Assembly: GCA_024860865.1 (NCBI GenBank)
Contig: JACRDV010000104.1
Location: 1 to 7,408 of the forward strand
Source: Methanobacteriota archaeon
GTDB lineage: Archaea > JACRDV01
Direction: 5' to 3'
DNA: 7,408 bases
A program made the translations under genes and the position numbers. This document shows, piece after piece, positions 5,853 through 7,408 of the stretch (position 1 is its first letter; each line of letters begins with the position of its first letter). The notes under the pieces were generated by a model. The model did not search any database, was not told the origin of the DNA, and saw only the letters and a list, made by a program, of their open reading frames with translations.

Positions 5853-6245
5853 TTGGGAATTAGCGATTTGAAAGCTAAAGACATTATGATTCCGCAACAA
5901 AAATTGATAACTATCTTCTCGGAGGATAAAGTGGTTGCAGCCGACTTAAAAATGGTCAGAAGTGGTATTGGTGGACTACCTGTTGTTGAGAAAGATGGGA
6001 CATTGGTCGGAATAATTACTCAGCGGGATATACTTTTATCAAGGTTCCACCAAATTGGTGAATTAGAAGTTGCTGATTTGATGACAAGAAATCCGATAAC
6101 CGTTACCGAAGAAACATCAATAAAAGAAATTTTACTGACTATGTCCGATCAAAAAATCGAGCGTTTGCCCGTGGTTAAAGGCAATAAAATTGTTGGTCTA
6201 ATTGTTCATGATAAAATTTTACGAGCTTTAGCGCAGGGATTATAA
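5853..6245 (+). CDS. Two-CBS-domain protein
   Basis: About 130 residues forming a tandem pair of CBS domains (a Bateman module), which usually binds adenine nucleotides such as AMP, ATP or S-adenosylmethionine in the cytosol. Numbered from TTG 5853, the first repeat (about 7-65) contains AKDIM and GGLPVVEKDGTLVGIITQRD (40-59); the second (about 73-128) contains ADLMTRNPITV and RLPVVKGNKIVGLIVHDKIL (104-123). There is no fused enzyme, transporter or DNA-binding domain, so it presumably regulates a partner. Start choice: TTG behind a full GAGGTGAT; ATG 5826 is the alternative and would overlap the upstream gene by 17 bases. It is translationally linked to the RAM gene, suggesting two ligand-sensing proteins in one pathway. 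Confidence 0.9.
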   Translation: MGISDLKAKDIMIPQQKLITIFSEDKVVAADLKMVRSGIGGLPVVEKDGTLVGIITQRDILLSRFHQIGELEVADLMTRNPITVTEETSIKEILLTMSDQKIERLPVVKGNKIVGLIVHDKILRALAQGL

Positions 6246-6355
6246 GGATATAATTCTCGAGAAGAAAAAAGTTAGATATAATGGCTAAAGTGTGGTCAGC
6301 ACTAGTTTAACTACTCCTTTGTAGCGAATTATTAAACTTATAGTGGAAAATAAAA

Positions 6356-6389
6356 TCTCCGCTCTAACTGTTGTTGGCAATCGCGGAGA
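6356..6389 (+). repeat. Stable hairpin in the spacer between the CBS gene and xpf
   Basis: TCTCCGC (6356-6362) pairs perfectly with GCGGAGA (6383-6389). An inner stem CTAAC (6364-6368) / GTTGG (6373-6377, one G-U pair) closes a TGTT loop, leaving a one-base and a five-base internal loop. The spacer 6246-6476 holds no convincing gene; the GC-rich stem stands out in AT-rich surroundings. TATA-like elements lie upstream (ATATAAT near 6275-6281; CTTATAG near 6338-6342) and a T-rich stretch follows (6408-6419). It could be part of a small RNA or a transcript 3' end of the RAM-CBS operon. Confidence 0.35.
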
Positions 6390-6430
6390 AGAGTAAGAAA
6401 ATTTAGATTTTATCTTATTCTAGGATAATA

Positions 6431-6438
6431 GTATAAAC
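6431..6438 (+). promoter_or_regulatory. TATA box of the xpf gene
   Basis: GTATAAAC matches the archaeal TATA consensus. Its centre is about 43 bases upstream of TTG 6477, predicting a start near 6460 and a leader of about 17 bases that includes the GGAG at 6467-6470. Confidence 0.5.
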
Positions 6439-6466
6439 TAATCAATGTTTTATTACCCAATCTATT

Positions 6467-6470
6467 GGAG
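6467..6470 (+). promoter_or_regulatory. Shine-Dalgarno of the xpf gene, deciding a TTG start
   Basis: GGAG (extended GGAGAT) is followed after six bases by TTG 6477. An upstream TTG at 6465 overlaps this signal and has none of its own, so it is unlikely to be the start. Confidence 0.6.
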
Positions 6471-6476
6471 ATTCTG

Positions 6477-7142
6477 TTGAAGCCGCTAGTCTACGCAGAT
6501 ACAAGAGAGCAGCCCTCCAACGTGCCTGAAATTTTGAAAAGCCTCGGGGCCAGGGTAATTTTTGAAGCCCTTACGGTGGGAGATTACATAGCTGCCCGGG
6601 ATTGTGCAGTAGAAAGGAAAACTCTTAAGGATTTTGTAAGCTCAATTTTTCAAGCAAGAATTTTTGATCAAGCTCGCAGATTGCTTGAAGTATATTCAAA
6701 GCCTTTGATCATTGTTGAGGGAAATTTAACAGAAATTTTTGAAAAAACAAATATTCAATCGAGATCCATATGGGGTGGGTTGCTCGCTTTAATGCTTGAT
6801 ATAGGGGTGCCAGTTCTATTTGCAAGAGATAGATATGAAACAGCTGAGATTATTTTTACGCTTGCAAAGAGGGAGCAAACTGAGAAAAAGAAAGCGCCAG
6901 TAGTTAGACCAAAGCGCAAGATGTGGACTTTAGAGCAGCGCCAGCTCTATGCTTTAATGGGCTTGCCTAATGTTGGTCCTGAAATTGCTAAGAGATTGCT
7001 TAGAAAGTATGAAACTCTTCGGAAAGTTTTTGCCGCTCCAGAACATGAGCTTTGGCATATTGAGGGTCTTGGTAAGAAAAGGGCAAAGAAGATCTGCGAA
7101 TTGTTAGATGCAATTTTTGAAGAAAAACAATTTAAAGAATGA
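6477..7142 (+). CDS. xpf: XPF/ERCC4-family structure-specific endonuclease (short, helicase-less form)
   Basis: A homodimeric nuclease that cuts branched DNA such as 3' flaps and stalled forks. From TTG 6477 it has 221 residues: an ERCC4 nuclease domain (about 1-130) with Asp8 in ADTRE, GDY (35-37), and the catalytic VERKTLKDF (45-53) including Glu46, Arg47, Lys48 and Asp52; a basic linker (131-149); and a tandem helix-hairpin-helix domain (about 150-213) with LPNVGPEIAKRLL and IEGLGKKRAKKI. Absence of an N-terminal helicase matches the crenarchaeal XPF rather than the euryarchaeal Hef. Crenarchaeal XPF usually ends in a PCNA-binding motif; the end here (LLDAIFEEKQFKE) shows no clear one. The start rests on GGAG at 6467-6470; TTG 6465 would add four residues. 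The tRNA gene begins 20 bases after the stop. Confidence 0.93.
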   Translation: MKPLVYADTREQPSNVPEILKSLGARVIFEALTVGDYIAARDCAVERKTLKDFVSSIFQARIFDQARRLLEVYSKPLIIVEGNLTEIFEKTNIQSRSIWGGLLALMLDIGVPVLFARDRYETAEIIFTLAKREQTEKKKAPVVRPKRKMWTLEQRQLYALMGLPNVGPEIAKRLLRKYETLRKVFAAPEHELWHIEGLGKKRAKKICELLDAIFEEKQFKE

Positions 7143-7162
7143 TCAAAAAATGAAAATTAGCT

Positions 7163-7248
7163 GCGGCCGTAGTCCAGCCTGGTAAGACGCGAGCCCCCCA
7201 TTGTTTAGAGGAAAGCTCGTAACCCGGGTTCAAATCCCGGCGGCCGCA
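7163..7248 (+). tRNA. tRNA-Gly (anticodon CCC) with intron
   Basis: A full cloverleaf is visible: acceptor stem GCGGCCG (7163-7169) with CGGCCGC (7241-7247) and discriminator A7248; D stem GTC (7172-7174) with GAC (7186-7188) and GG at 7181-7182; anticodon stem CGAGC (7190-7194) with GCTCG (7215-7219); T stem CCGGG (7224-7228) with CCCGG (7236-7240) around loop TTCAAAT. The anticodon loop region is 20 bases, so a 13-base intron must be removed. Splicing at the usual 37/38 position leaves CCCCCAA with anticodon CCC (7197-7199). GCGGCCG plus A73 also fits archaeal tRNA-Gly. CCA is not encoded. C instead of T at position 33 is unusual. Confidence 0.9.
7201..7213 (+). other. tRNA intron (canonical 37/38 position)
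   Basis: TTGTTTAGAGGAA is the inferred intron. It allows a relaxed bulge-helix-bulge: positions 32-35 (CCCC, 7195-7198) pair with GAGG (7208-7211) with one C-A mismatch, the bulges being C-A-T (7199-7201) and A-A-A (7212-7214). This is the structure recognised by the archaeal tRNA splicing endonuclease. The exact cut cannot be proved from sequence; shifting it by one base leaves the anticodon CCC unchanged. Confidence 0.65.
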
Positions 7249-7258
7249 CACACTCGAG

Positions 7259-7272
7259 TTTTTCCGATTTTT
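7259..7272 (+). terminator. T-run terminator after the tRNA gene
   Basis: Two T5 runs (7259-7263 and 7268-7272) begin eleven bases beyond the tRNA 3' end. Oligo-T is the main archaeal termination signal. Confidence 0.55.
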
Positions 7273-7332
7273 CTTTGCCACCAATCCAAAAGTTTTGCTT
7301 GATTTAGTAGAAAATTATGGCAAAGAGCCTGG

Positions 7333-7408
7333 TTAGCGCATCTGGATTACTTCTAGGCGTATTACACCTAAGCTTTCTAGCAAAAAATTTGCAATGATGT
7401 TTGGGTCT
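7333..7408 (-). CDS. Possible C-terminal end of a gene running in from the right (partial)
   Basis: On the minus strand a frame is open from the window edge to TAA (7333-7335). Its 24 codons read as a plausible amphipathic protein end, including NIIANFLLESLG and VIRLEVIQMR. No family can be recognised. The plus strand over the same bases is also open with a protein-like reading, so at most one is likely real. Confidence 0.25.
   Translation of the reverse strand, partial: DPNIIANFLLESLGVIRLEVIQMR

Noticed and set aside
6465-6476. TTG 6465 as the start of xpf.
   Set aside because: It overlaps the GGAG that correctly serves TTG 6477 and has no ribosome site of its own.
7195-7214. Reading the tRNA as tRNA-Trp (CCA) or tRNA-Ser (GGA) with the intron placed elsewhere.
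   Set aside because: CCA needs an unusual cut after position 35 and GGA needs a cut at or before position 34; tRNA-Ser would also need a long variable arm, which is absent. The acceptor stem, A73 and the canonical 37/38 site favour Gly(CCC).
7317-7397. A 26-codon plus-strand reading from ATG 7317 to TGA 7395.
   Set aside because: There is no Shine-Dalgarno, it overlaps two other open frames, and its length is expected by chance.
7163-7408. Integrated element with an integrase and attachment site at the tRNA gene.
   Set aside because: No duplicate of the tRNA 3' end and no recombinase motifs are visible within the remaining 160 bases.

Overview
The window is a piece of an AT-rich archaeal chromosome. 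Archaeal signatures include an Lhr-core helicase, an archaeal-type RNase HII, a short helicase-less XPF-type nuclease (the form typical of the TACK/crenarchaeal side), a stand-alone Lrp-type RAM domain protein, TATA-box-like elements about 25-40 bases upstream of starts, and a tRNA-Gly with a short intron in its anticodon loop. A TACK-group archaeon (Thermoproteota or a Bathyarchaeia-like lineage) fits best; this placement is inference, as there is no rRNA to test it.

Layout from left to right. The first 57 bases may be the tail of an upstream gene. They are followed by about 320 bases without a convincing gene, holding a hairpin with a T-rich loop, a striking cluster of palindromes (131-198) directly upstream of a strong BRE/TATA promoter, and a T-run. 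Next comes a HAD-family hydrolase (+), convergent with a large Lhr helicase gene (-). Lhr and RNase HII (+) diverge from a 75-base spacer containing one near-symmetric TATA element. RNase HII converges on a two-gene minus-strand operon: a 63-residue helical protein overlapping by ATGA an AbiEii-like nucleotidyltransferase, an arrangement resembling a toxin-antitoxin pair. That operon diverges from a plus-strand operon of a RAM domain protein and a two-CBS-domain protein. A 230-base spacer with a stable hairpin precedes the XPF-type nuclease, then a tRNA-Gly(CCC) gene interrupted by a 13-base intron. The right edge holds an unresolved open frame on each strand.

Functionally, Lhr (3'-to-5' helicase with known preference for RNA:DNA hybrids in studied homologues), RNase HII (ribonucleotide and hybrid removal) and XPF (branched-DNA nuclease) form a genome-maintenance neighbourhood, although they are separate transcription units. 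The RAM and CBS proteins are ligand-sensing domains without a DNA-binding or enzyme domain, so they probably act on partners encoded elsewhere. Three genes (RNase HII, CBS protein, XPF) appear to start at TTG codons placed correctly behind good Shine-Dalgarno sequences; their starts were chosen on that basis. The least understood parts are the palindrome array at the left, the nucleotidyltransferase pair, and the right edge.
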